NCBI RefSeq assembly: GCF_037126265.1
Contig: NZ_JAYLLN010000002.1
Coordinates: 62,001-126,000, forward strand
From: Sphingobacterium tenebrionis
Lineage (GTDB): Bacteria; Bacteroidota; Bacteroidia; Sphingobacteriales; Sphingobacteriaceae
Direction of reading: 5' to 3'
DNA: 64,000 nt
In this document: positions 24,483 through 32,108 of the stretch, piece after piece
Numbering within the stretch: the stretch's first letter is position 1
Layout: the number at the start of each line of letters is the position of its first letter
Notes under the pieces: generated by a model
Databases searched by the model: none
What the model saw: only the letters and a program-made list of their open reading frames with translations
What the model was told of the DNA's origin: nothing
Made by a program: the position numbers and the translations under genes

Positions 24483-26639
24483 ATGAAAGAAAAAATTGTT
24501 TTTGGTTTAATACTATCGATGATTATTTCATCATGTTCACAAGAGACAAGCGTGAAAAAAGACCCTATAATTTGGCCAGAGGCCACAGCTCCCATTGCGG
24601 AATTAAAAGCATTCCAACGTATAATCCATGGCGATACCGTTCAGGATCCTTACTATTGGATGAATGATTATTTTAAGAAGGGCCCAGACTCTTCAAAAGT
24701 TGTTTCTTACCTGGAAGCGGAAAATAATTATACCAAGGCGATGATGCAGGACACGGAAGGTTTTCAGGATGTGCTTTTCAAGGAGATGAAGAGCAGGATC
24801 AAGGAAACAGATGAAAGTGTTCCCTATCTGAAAAATGGCTATTATTATTACCAACGTACCGAAGAAGGGAAGCAATATTACAAGGTGTGTCGGAAGAAAG
24901 GTAATCTTCAAGCTCCTGAGGAGGTGCTTTTGGATGTGGATAAAATGGCCGAAGGATTTCCTTATTACTCCTTGGGTGGTGTTTCGGTAAGTCCGGATAA
25001 TAAAATGGTTGCTTATGGGGTGGATACGGTATCCCGTCGGGAATATGTGATCTACATCAAAAACCTGGAAACAGGGGAGATATTAAAGGACAGGATCGCG
25101 CGGACTTCTGGTTCTGCGATCTGGGCGAATGATAACAAGACCCTTTTCTACACGGCTAAAAATCCGGTGACTTTATTGAGTGAGAAGATTAAGCGTCATA
25201 CCTTGGGAACCGATTCCAAGACCGATGCCACCGTTTATGATGAAAAGGATAACACCAATTATATTGGGGTATGGAAATCCAAGAATGATCAGTATATTTT
25301 CATCCAATCGGGAGGTACATTGAGTTCGGAAACCTTATACCTGCGTTCGGATGATCCGAACGGAACCTTTAAGGTGTTCCAGCCGAGGATGAAGAATGTG
25401 CTGTACTCTGTAACGCCATTAGCGGATCGTTTCCTGATCCAAACGAATGATGGTGCCCAGAACTTCAAGGTGATGGAAACGCCTTTGGATAAGACCGGAA
25501 AGGAAAACTGGAAGGAATATATCCCGCATAGAAAGGATGTGCTGATCGAGGGCTTGGATGAATTTGAGAATTACTTGGTGGTATCTGAACGCAAGAATGG
25601 GTTGACCAACCTGGCGATCCGTAATCTAAAAGATAACAGCCAACATTACATGGATTTTGGCGAAGCAGCCTATACGGTATATTCCAGTGCCAATCCGGAA
25701 TACCATACGGATGTGGTTCGATATGGCTATACCTCGATGGTTACCCCATCTTCCACCTATGATTACAACATGAAGACCAAGGATAAGACCTTGTTGAAGC
25801 AACAGGAGGTTTTGGGAGGATATGATGCCAACCAATATACTACCGAAAGAATCATGGCTAAGGTAAGGGATGGTGTGGAAGTTCCGATTTCAATTGTTTA
25901 TAAGAAGGGAACGAAGAAGGATGGGAAAGCGCCTTTATTGTTGTATGCGTATGGATCATACGGAAGTTCAATGGATCCGACCTTCAGTTCGACCCGTTTG
26001 AGTTTATTGGATCGGGGTTTTATTTTTGCCATCGCACATATCCGCGGGGGAGAGGAAATGGGAAGACAATGGTATGAGGACGGTAAGATGATGAAAAAGA
26101 AGAATACCTTTACGGATTTCATCGATTGTGGGCAGTTCTTGGTGGATCAGAAATATACGTCGAAAAACCATTTGTATGCGCAGGGCGGTAGTGCGGGTGG
26201 ATTATTGATGGGTGCAATTATTAATATGGCACCAGAGCTTTGGAATGGTATTATTGCGCAGGTTCCTTTTGTGGATGTGGTGAATACCATGTTGGATGAA
26301 ACGATTCCATTGACGACCAATGAGTATGATGAGTGGGGGAACCCGAACCAGAAAGAGGCATATGAATATATGAAATCGTATTCGCCTTATGAGAATATCG
26401 AAGCTAAGGAATATCCGAATCTGTTGGTAACAACGGGCTTGCATGATTCGCAGGTGCAGTATTTTGAACCGGCGAAATGGGTGGCGAAATTAAGGGCTAC
26501 CAAAAAAGGAAGTAATGTGATCTTGTTGAAAACGGATATGGATTACGGGCATGGCGGCGCTTCTGGAAGGTTTGATTACTTGAAGGATGTAGCGCTGAAT
26601 TATGCTTTCTTGTTTAAGCTGGAAGGGATAAGGGAGTAG
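24483..26639 (+). CDS. Prolyl oligopeptidase family serine peptidase (S9), lipoprotein
   Basis: 718 residues from the ATG at 24483 (MKEKIVFGLILSMIISSC), which gives a lipoprotein signal; the open frame extends 15 codons upstream without a better start. N-terminal segment DPYYWMNDY, a seven-bladed propeller, then the hydrolase domain: LLLYAYGSYG, nucleophile GGSAGGLLMG, Asp in LVTTGLHDSQVQYFEPAKW and His in DYGHGGASGRF. The closest characterised type is oligopeptidase B / prolyl oligopeptidase, which cleaves short peptides. Being lipidated, it should act in the periplasm. Repeat R4 follows downstream. Confidence 0.93.
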   Translation: MKEKIVFGLILSMIISSCSQETSVKKDPIIWPEATAPIAELKAFQRIIHGDTVQDPYYWMNDYFKKGPDSSKVVSYLEAENNYTKAMMQDTEGFQDVLFKEMKSRIKETDESVPYLKNGYYYYQRTEEGKQYYKVCRKKGNLQAPEEVLLDVDKMAEGFPYYSLGGVSVSPDNKMVAYGVDTVSRREYVIYIKNLETGEILKDRIARTSGSAIWANDNKTLFYTAKNPVTLLSEKIKRHTLGTDSKTDATVYDEKDNTNYIGVWKSKNDQYIFIQSGGTLSSETLYLRSDDPNGTFKVFQPRMKNVLYSVTPLADRFLIQTNDGAQNFKVMETPLDKTGKENWKEYIPHRKDVLIEGLDEFENYLVVSERKNGLTNLAIRNLKDNSQHYMDFGEAAYTVYSSANPEYHTDVVRYGYTSMVTPSSTYDYNMKTKDKTLLKQQEVLGGYDANQYTTERIMAKVRDGVEVPISIVYKKGTKKDGKAPLLLYAYGSYGSSMDPTFSSTRLSLLDRGFIFAIAHIRGGEEMGRQWYEDGKMMKKKNTFTDFIDCGQFLVDQKYTSKNHLYAQGGSAGGLLMGAIINMAPELWNGIIAQVPFVDVVNTMLDETIPLTTNEYDEWGNPNQKEAYEYMKSYSPYENIEAKEYPNLLVTTGLHDSQVQYFEPAKWVAKLRATKKGSNVILLKTDMDYGHGGASGRFDYLKDVALNYAFLFKLEGIRE

Positions 26640-26700
26640 GGAATTCGAAGTGGGGATTTCGGAGTTGGGAATTCGAAATCTTCGCGTGAGTGATACCTTC

Positions 26701-26910
26701 GCGTCATTGCGAGGAGGTACGACGAAGCAATCTTTGGGTATGCTGGCGCCCCATGTCATCCTGAGCGCAGTCGCAGGATCTGTACGAATGGTTATGTACG
26801 AACAGATGGTTCGACTTCGCTCACCATGACATGGCTAAAGATTGCTTCGTTCCTCGCAATAACGTGAAGTTTACAATGTCGAAGCCTCGCAATGACGCGA
26901 AGTTTACAAT
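26701..26910. repeat. Palindromic intergenic repeat, copy R4 (long form with nested palindrome)
   Basis: Outer arms GTCATTGCGAGGAGGTACGA... and AAAGATTGCTTCGTTCCTCG...; inner palindrome at 26755-26829. Inner halves fold as ATCCT/AGGAT (26758/26775) and ATGGT/ACCAT (26806/26823), each with 12 loop bases. The right end carries two more degraded copies of the CCTCGCAATGACG terminus. It lies between convergent genes. Confidence 0.93.
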
Positions 26911-26936
26911 GACAAGGTCTCGCATTGACCTAAACC

Positions 26937-27209
26937 TTATTTCTTATTTTTCAAGCTGTCCGCTTGCAATTGAACTTCCTGCTCTCTCGCCTCATTTTCC
27001 TGCTCCCTCGCATCAACCTGATGCTGCTTATAATTTTCCATCGCAACCTTACTTGCAGTCTGCGACACCAATACCCCAGCAATCGCAATCACCGTAACCA
27101 CCAATATCCCCCACATGTGCTTTTTCTTGTCCTGCTTAACCAGCCAGTACATAAAATACACATAAGGAATCACGAACAGGATATAGAAAATAATACTTGG
27201 ACCAACCAT
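26937..27209 (-). CDS. Small membrane protein of unknown function
   Basis: 90 residues from the ATG at 27209 (MVGPSIIFYILFVIPYVYFMYWLV); the frame is open further upstream but without signal-like content. There are two TM helices (residues about 4-24 and 35-55, GILVVTVIAIAGVLV), then a charged C-terminal tail rich in Gln and Glu (REQENEAREQEVQLQADSL), probably a short coiled coil. I do not recognise the family. Its upstream region contains 11-bp-period array B. Confidence 0.65.
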   Translation of the reverse strand: MVGPSIIFYILFVIPYVYFMYWLVKQDKKKHMWGILVVTVIAIAGVLVSQTASKVAMENYKQHQVDAREQENEAREQEVQLQADSLKNKK

Positions 27210-27256
27210 GATATTTAAATATTTCTGCAAAACTAAGGAAATATTTACGGTTTGGA

Positions 27257-27311
27257 GCATATCCCTACCAATCTCCCAACAATCTCCCGCCAATCTCCCA
27301 AAATCTTACAA
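27257..27311. repeat. 11-bp-period array B
   Basis: In steps of 11: GCATATCCCTA, CCAATCTCCCA, ACAATCTCCCG, CCAATCTCCCA, AAATCTTACAA. The middle three units are nearly identical; the outer two are degenerate. It lies between the start of the small membrane protein gene (minus) and the arginine operon promoter. Confidence 0.85.
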
Positions 27312-27410
27312 AACAATGAAAGATTTTAAACGTTTCAATAATGTAGTGGTCTAATTGAAAGGATTGCAAATAAGTAGAATAGATGTAATTTTTTATGTAA
27401 AAAAACTACA

Positions 27411-27450
27411 TTGATATTGCATAAAAGAAAAAAATAATTGTTTACTTTTG
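27411..27450 (+). promoter_or_regulatory. Probable promoter of the arginine operon
   Basis: TACTTTTG at 27443-27450 fits the Bacteroidota -7 consensus TAnnTTTG. Two TTG triplets at 27411 and 27417 are candidate -33 elements; the 23-base gap from the second is a little long. Transcription would start near 27455, leaving about 30 bases before the leader ATG and about 285 before the first enzyme gene. Confidence 0.5.
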
Positions 27451-27485
27451 CGCAGTCTGATCACAGGATATAAAACGATAAGAAG

Positions 27486-27620
27486 ATGATTTGTAACAGA
27501 ACATTTTTGGGATTATTTGGCCAAGCTTTCTACAAGCTTGTTCAGGTGTCCTATGTGCATGTTCGATCATTTAATTGTCCAATACTTCGATTCCGACGAC
27601 CTATTCTGCCTCGAGCTTGA
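27486..27620 (+). CDS. Arginine-rich leader peptide of the arginine biosynthesis operon (candidate)
   Basis: A 44-codon frame runs from ATG at 27486 to TGA at 27618-27620, shorter than usual gene-finder limits. The peptide begins MICNRTFLGLFGQ and ends SFNCPILRFRRPILPRA. It has six Arg, four of them in the last ten residues, where RFRR is encoded CGA TTC CGA CGA. Five of the six Arg codons are CGA, while the next gene uses mostly CGT. The stop codon lies inside a hairpin. It is followed by a glutamate N-acyltransferase-like gene, argG and argC. The composition, length and position are those of an attenuator leader peptide that senses charged tRNA-Arg. Nothing similar is named in my memory for this phylum, so function is inference. 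Confidence 0.7.
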   Translation: MICNRTFLGLFGQAFYKLVQVSYVHVRSFNCPILRFRRPILPRA

Positions 27621-27670
27621 TTTACGAGGCAGGCAAATTTCCCATATTGATTTTCCATCAAGCTCGATGG
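27606..27670 (+). promoter_or_regulatory. Mutually exclusive leader hairpins (candidate arginine attenuator)
   Basis: Stem A: CTGCCTCG (27606-27613) with CGAGGCAG (27625-27632), 8 bp plus a wobble, enclosing the end of the leader peptide. Stem B: TCGAGCTTGAT (27611-27621) with ATCAAGCTCGA (27657-27667), 11 perfect bp. Stem C: CCATC (27655-27659) with GATGG (27666-27670). B overlaps both A and C, so B excludes both, as in the 1:2, 2:3, 3:4 scheme of classical attenuators. Stem C is not followed by a T run. Confidence 0.6.
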
Positions 27671-27699
27671 AAGATGGTTAGAGTAAGATTAGATAATCC

Positions 27700-27724
27700 A
27701 AATACTTCGGTATTTACATTTTAG
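27700..27724 (+). promoter_or_regulatory. UUCG-capped hairpin just before the acyltransferase start
   Basis: AAATAC-TTCG-GTATTT followed by ACATTTT, ending 17 bases before the ATG at 27739. It could be a weak terminator or a translation control element. AATACTTCG also occurs in the leader peptide at 27581-27589, so the GTATT half has a second possible partner upstream. Confidence 0.5.
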
Positions 27725-27738
27725 GTCGATAAATTTAA

Positions 27739-28455
27739 ATGACACTTTCAGATTTTTTGATTATTCCCGCTACAGCAGATCATATTGGTTATGCTGAGGT
27801 TATCTGTGACGAAATGTTTGAGTCTGCAAAGGCTCGTGGTACAGGTATTGCACGTCGTAAACCCGAATACGTGGCCAGAAAGATGGAGGAAGGGAAGGCA
27901 GTGATCGCTTTGCACAAGGACGGTACTTGGGCAGGTTTCTGTTATATCGAGACCTGGAGCCATGGGGACTATGTGGCCAACTCTGGCCTGATCGTCAATC
28001 CTATTTTCCGAAAGGTGGGTCTTGCAAAAGCCATCAAGAAAAGGGTCTTTGAATTATCGCATGAAAAATATCCGAAGGCCAAGATCTTTGGTCTGACTAC
28101 CGGATTGGCAGTCATGAAAATCAACTCGGACCTGGGATACGAACCGGTGACCTATTCGGAATTGACCCAAGATGAAGAATTCTGGAAAGGATGTCAATCT
28201 TGTGTGAATTACGATATTCTGATGGCGAAGGACCGTAAGAACTGCATGTGTACCGCCATGCTTTGGGATCCAGTGGAAAAAGAAAAAGAGCTCAAGGAAA
28301 AGATCCAGCGTAAAGCGGAAGCTAAAGAACGTTTGGACCGTATCTCCAAGAAACAGTCTTTATTGAAACGCATTGAAGCGAAGCTATGGAAGTCTACCAA
28401 AAAAATGGTAGCAACGGTGTTTCCGGTAGGCGTTAAACCTGTAAAAGGTTTTTAA
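27739..28455 (+). CDS. GNAT N-acyltransferase opening the arginine operon, with C-terminal Cys cluster
   Basis: 238 residues. GNAT fold with the acyl-CoA loop region SGLIVNPIFRKVGLAKAIKK (residues 82-101). After the core comes an extra segment with Cys152, Cys155, Cys169 and Cys171 (GCQSC ... NCMC), a plausible metal site, then a highly charged helical tail of about 45 residues and a hydrophobic end. As the first gene before argG and argC it is the best candidate for the enzyme that makes N-acetyl- or N-succinylglutamate, the first intermediate of arginine synthesis; the acyl donor cannot be told from sequence. The start ATG follows the UUCG hairpin. Confidence 0.85.
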   Translation: MTLSDFLIIPATADHIGYAEVICDEMFESAKARGTGIARRKPEYVARKMEEGKAVIALHKDGTWAGFCYIETWSHGDYVANSGLIVNPIFRKVGLAKAIKKRVFELSHEKYPKAKIFGLTTGLAVMKINSDLGYEPVTYSELTQDEEFWKGCQSCVNYDILMAKDRKNCMCTAMLWDPVEKEKELKEKIQRKAEAKERLDRISKKQSLLKRIEAKLWKSTKKMVATVFPVGVKPVKGF

Positions 28456-28496
28456 ATTGTTATTTTTGTTATTATCAGCATATTAATCGTTATAAA

Positions 28497-29684
28497 ATGA
28501 AAAAAGTAGTTTTAGCATTTAGTGGTGGGTTGGATACTTCCTTCTGTTGTATCTATCTTTCTCGTGACCTAGGTTTGGAAGTTCATTCTGTCATCGTTAA
28601 TACCGGTGGTTTTTCGGATGAGGAATTAAAGACAATTGAAAATAGGGCGTACGAGTTAGGCGTGAAATCCCATACGACCATTGATGAAACTGAAGACTAT
28701 TACCGTGGAACGATTAAGTATCTTATTTTTGGTAATGTACTGAAGAATGCGACCTATCCACTTTCGGTGTCTGCCGAGCGTGTTAGCCAGGCAACAGCAA
28801 TTGCCAATTACGCGAAGAAGATCGGTGCTGAATGTGTGGCTCACGGTTCAACCGGAGCAGGAAATGATCAGGTACGTTTTGATATGATCTTCCAGACCTT
28901 GATTCCTGGAGTGGAGATCATCACGCCAATCCGTGATCTTCAGTTATCTCGCGAGGATGAAATTGAATATTTGAATAAGCATGGTGTGGAATATTCGGCA
29001 GAAAAGGCAAAATATTCTATTAATAAAGGCTTGTGGGGTACATCTGTAGGAGGTGCGGAGACATTGACCTCCAACCAATACCTACCAGATGCGGCATGGC
29101 CAACCCCTGTTACTTCAACCGAGCCAATGCAGGTAAGTATCGACTTTGAAAAAGGTGAGCCTGTAGGTTTGAATGGCAATAAAATTGGCGCTGTAAAAGT
29201 GATCCAAGAATTACAGGCTTTGGCTCAACCTTATGGAATCGGCCGCGATATCCACGTTGGAGATACCATTATCGGTATCAAAGGCCGTGTAGGATTTGAG
29301 GCTGCTGGTCCATTGATCTTGATCAAAGCGCATCATACTTTAGAAAAACATACCTTGACCAAATGGCAATTGTCTTGGAAAGATCAATTGGCTGGTTTTT
29401 ATGGAAATTATATGCATGAAGGCCAAATGCATGATCCGGTAATGCGTGATATGGAGGCTTTCTTGCAAAGTTCTCAAGAAACGGTAACAGGTCGTGTTTT
29501 TGTAGAATTACACCCTTACCGCTTTGTTATTTTGGGTATCGAATCGGAGCATGATCTGATGTCCAATAAATTCGGTAGCTATGGGGAAATGAATAAAGGA
29601 TATACTGGTGATGATGTGAAGGGGTTCTCCAAGATTTTTGGTAACCAAACCATCATTTGGCATAAAGTAAACAGCAAAGGATAA
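28497..29684 (+). CDS. argG: Argininosuccinate synthase
   Basis: 395 residues, full length. The ATP-pyrophosphatase loop is AFSGGLDTSFC (SGGLDTS at residues 9-15). Other family segments are HGSTGAGNDQVRFD, TSVGGAETLTSNQYLPDAAWP and FYGNYMHEGQMHDPVMRDMEAFL. It joins citrulline and aspartate with ATP to give argininosuccinate. It lies 41 bp after the acyltransferase gene and 43 bp before argC, in one operon. Confidence 0.97.
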   Translation: MKKVVLAFSGGLDTSFCCIYLSRDLGLEVHSVIVNTGGFSDEELKTIENRAYELGVKSHTTIDETEDYYRGTIKYLIFGNVLKNATYPLSVSAERVSQATAIANYAKKIGAECVAHGSTGAGNDQVRFDMIFQTLIPGVEIITPIRDLQLSREDEIEYLNKHGVEYSAEKAKYSINKGLWGTSVGGAETLTSNQYLPDAAWPTPVTSTEPMQVSIDFEKGEPVGLNGNKIGAVKVIQELQALAQPYGIGRDIHVGDTIIGIKGRVGFEAAGPLILIKAHHTLEKHTLTKWQLSWKDQLAGFYGNYMHEGQMHDPVMRDMEAFLQSSQETVTGRVFVELHPYRFVILGIESEHDLMSNKFGSYGEMNKGYTGDDVKGFSKIFGNQTIIWHKVNSKG

Positions 29685-29727
29685 CATAAGTAAACAACAA
29701 GGAATTTTAAGGAAACAGCGAGGAAAA

Positions 29728-30768
29728 ATGGAAAAGATCAGGGTAGGAATTATTGGTTCGGCAGGATATACGGGAGGAGAACTCCTGCGTATTTTGATAT
29801 TCCATCCACAGGTGGATATCGTATTTGCCAATTCGGCTTCGAATGCCGGCAATAAATTGGCCGATGTTCATAACGATCTTTTTGGCGATACGGAATTGAC
29901 CTTCTCGTCCGATTTTCACAGTGATGTGGATGTTCTGTTCCTTTGTGTGGGCCATGGAGATGCCAAGAAGTTCTTGGATGCGAATCCCGTGGATCCAAGG
30001 GTAAAGATCATTGATCTTTCTCAGGATTACCGCTTACGGGCAAATACGGCTTATCAAGGCGCACAGTTTGTGTATGGTTTGCCGGAATTGAATAAGGAAG
30101 CGATAAAATCGGCTCAATACATTGCTAATCCGGGTTGCTTTGCGACCAATATCCAATTGGCATTATTGCCATTGGCTTCAAAAGGATTATTGAAAGGTGA
30201 GATCCATGTGAATGCCACAACGGGTTCTACTGGAGCTGGGCAGAAGCCATCGGCAACCACCCATTTCTCCTGGAGGAACAACAACCTTTCAGCCTATAAA
30301 TCTTTTGAACACCAACATCTGCAGGAGATCTCGGAATCACTTGATCAATTGCAGCCTGGCTTTTTACCGGAAGGTGATGGGCCATTGGCAGCTGCTGAAG
30401 GTTCTTTGTTAGAACGTGCAGCAAGTAGGATTAATTTTATTCCGCAGCGCGGAGATTTTGCAAGAGGAATTTTCTCTGCTATTTATGTAGATGTTGATCT
30501 TTCAGAGGAAGAAGCCTATGAGTTGTATGAGGATTTTTATGCAACGCATCCATTTACACATGTTTCAAAAGCTAACATTGACCTGAAACAGGTCGTGAAT
30601 ACCAATAAGAGTATCATGCATCTGGAGAAGCATGGCAATAAATTATTGATCTTAAACGCAACGGATAACTTGCTGAAAGGCGCATCCGGCCAAGCTGTTC
30701 AGAACATGAACTTGATGTTTGGCTTGGATGAAAGAGCCGGCTTGAATTTGAAGTCGGTGGGATTCTAA
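29728..30768 (+). CDS. argC: N-acyl-gamma-glutamyl-phosphate reductase
   Basis: 346 residues. NADP-binding GSAGYTGGELLRIL (from residue 10) and the catalytic cysteine Cys137 in YIANPGCFATNIQLALLPL. Later segments FIPQRGDFARGIFSAIYV and LKGASGQAVQNMNLMFG are conserved in ArgC. It reduces acylglutamyl phosphate to the semialdehyde. It is the last gene of the visible operon; argD, argB, argF and argE are absent, and repeat R5 follows 45 bp later. Confidence 0.96.
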   Translation: MEKIRVGIIGSAGYTGGELLRILIFHPQVDIVFANSASNAGNKLADVHNDLFGDTELTFSSDFHSDVDVLFLCVGHGDAKKFLDANPVDPRVKIIDLSQDYRLRANTAYQGAQFVYGLPELNKEAIKSAQYIANPGCFATNIQLALLPLASKGLLKGEIHVNATTGSTGAGQKPSATTHFSWRNNNLSAYKSFEHQHLQEISESLDQLQPGFLPEGDGPLAAAEGSLLERAASRINFIPQRGDFARGIFSAIYVDVDLSEEEAYELYEDFYATHPFTHVSKANIDLKQVVNTNKSIMHLEKHGNKLLILNATDNLLKGASGQAVQNMNLMFGLDERAGLNLKSVGF

Positions 30769-30775
30769 GGGGGGT

Positions 30776-30808
30776 AGATTATAGATGTTAGACGTTAGAT
30801 GATAGACT
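30776..30808. repeat. Short AT-rich direct repeats on the left of R5
   Basis: TAGATTATAGATGTTAGAC and GTTAGATGATAGAC, the same motif as next to R2. A reverse-complement version (TCTATTATCTAATATC...) lies at about 31188-31240, overlapping the end of the lipoprotein gene. Confidence 0.65.
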
Positions 30809-30812
30809 TCAT

Positions 30813-31045
30813 CCGTCATTGCGAGGAACGAAGCAATCTTCCCGCATGTCATGCTGAGCGTAGTCGAAGCATCTGTTCGTTAGTAACTGTATAGATCCTT
30901 CGACTGCGCTCAGGATGACAAAGATTACGCTCAGGATGACAAAGATTACGCTTAGGATGACAAAGTCCAAAGATTGCTTCCTCGTACCTCCTCGCAATGA
31001 CGGCAAAAACCTTCGCAATGACGGCAAAGCTCCTCGCAATGACGG
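30813..31045. repeat. Palindromic intergenic repeat, copy R5 (long form, with internal 21-bp triplication)
   Basis: Outer arms CGTCATTGCGAGGAACGAAG... and AAAGATTGCTTCCTCGTACC...; inner palindrome from 30848, with halves ATGCT/AGCAT (30851/30868) and ATCCT/AGGAT (30895/30912), each with 12 loop bases. A 21-bp unit starting CGCTCAGGATGAC is repeated three times (30907-30969). The right end has two further CTCGCAATGACGG or TTCGCAATGACGG termini. Convergent location. Confidence 0.93.
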
Positions 31046-31095
31046 GGTTGAACAAAAGAAATAAAAATCCGAAAACAGTAAACAAACAAAACAAT

Positions 31096-31129
31096 AAAAA
31101 AGCCTGGAAGATCAATTCTCCCAGGCTTT
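31096..31129. terminator. Bidirectional terminator between argC and the lipoprotein gene
   Basis: Stem AAAGCCTGG / CCAGGCTTT with a 13-base loop. The minus strand ends in a strong T tract (CTTTTTTATT) and the plus strand in TTTCTATTT. Confidence 0.82.
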
Positions 31130-31234
31130 CTATTTAAACTAAAACACGTTCATTAATCAATGAACAATTTTAGCACACTTGTCAAAAGTCTATTATCTAA
31201 TATCTATTATCTAATGTCTAATAGATATTACTAT

Positions 31235-32047
31235 CTATTTCTCCAACAAATTAACTTTTCTTTCAACAGAAACGTTATCACCTGTTACTGCATTTCCATC
31301 TTTATCTACCAAAGTAAGAACTACAGTTGCTTCGCCTTTAGGTAAGTTCAATACTTCATAAGGAACCCATTGATCCAACATGAACTCTTGACCATTGATA
31401 GTCGCTTTTACTTTATTTGCATCCGCTCCTAATGTAGTATTAGATACAAAGAAGTCCAACAACAACACATTAGTCTCATCGCCTTTATAATCGCCTTTCG
31501 GACGGCTATAGAATACTGATGGTTCTGTTGGTTGAGGAAGTTCGGTGATCTTTCCATCAGCTTCTACTTTGAACTTGATCAATTTCGAAGCATCTGCAGT
31601 CTTGATCGACTCATGGAATGAACGTGACAAGAACGACAATAAGTAATGCTCAGAGTTTACAGGAACTGTAAACGTATGTTCTGGTTTATACAAAGCAACA
31701 TACGGCTTATTATCTAAGATAAAATGGATATGTTGACCATCATGGGAGTTAGCCATATGATGGGTATGCTCAGTCTGTTCAGTCAAGTTAAAGTTTGACA
31801 CACCGTATTTAACAGTGATCTTCGCTGAATCGGCACCTAATTTCTCTGATGTTAATTCGGTAACTTTCAATGTCGCACCTGGAAAATCCTTAGCATGAGG
31901 AAGTGGATTTACGGCAATTGCACCAACAGAATCTGCTAATGCAGTCGTGTCTCTTACTTCGCCATCCTTGTTTTTAGTTGGAGTGTTACATGAAGCCAAT
32001 AATACTGTTGCTGTAACTACTGCCAATGCTGATTTTAATGTTTTCAT
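31235..32047 (-). CDS. Lipoprotein with a His-rich segment, unknown function
   Basis: 270 residues from the ATG at 32047 (MKTLKSALAVVTATVLLASC, lipobox Cys20); the frame is open 16 codons further but without signal character. Residues around 100-120 hold EQTEHTHHMANSHDGQHIHF, a segment with seven His that could bind metal. The HIHFILDNKPY stretch recalls the DUF4399 type of domain, but the match is loose. The gene follows hemL by 61 bp and may be cotranscribed with it. Function unknown. Confidence 0.75.
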   Translation of the reverse strand: MKTLKSALAVVTATVLLASCNTPTKNKDGEVRDTTALADSVGAIAVNPLPHAKDFPGATLKVTELTSEKLGADSAKITVKYGVSNFNLTEQTEHTHHMANSHDGQHIHFILDNKPYVALYKPEHTFTVPVNSEHYLLSFLSRSFHESIKTADASKLIKFKVEADGKITELPQPTEPSVFYSRPKGDYKGDETNVLLLDFFVSNTTLGADANKVKATINGQEFMLDQWVPYEVLNLPKGEATVVLTLVDKDGNAVTGDNVSVERKVNLLEK

Positions 32048-32108
32048 TTTTTTATATTTAGTCGAATTGATAATATGATAACAATTTGAATCCAAGATAG
32101 TTTGTTTT

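Noticed and set aside
27611..27670. Arginine riboswitch or T-box
   Set aside because: No T-box consensus (AGGGUGGNACCGCG type) is present, and the Arg-rich peptide offers a simpler explanation.
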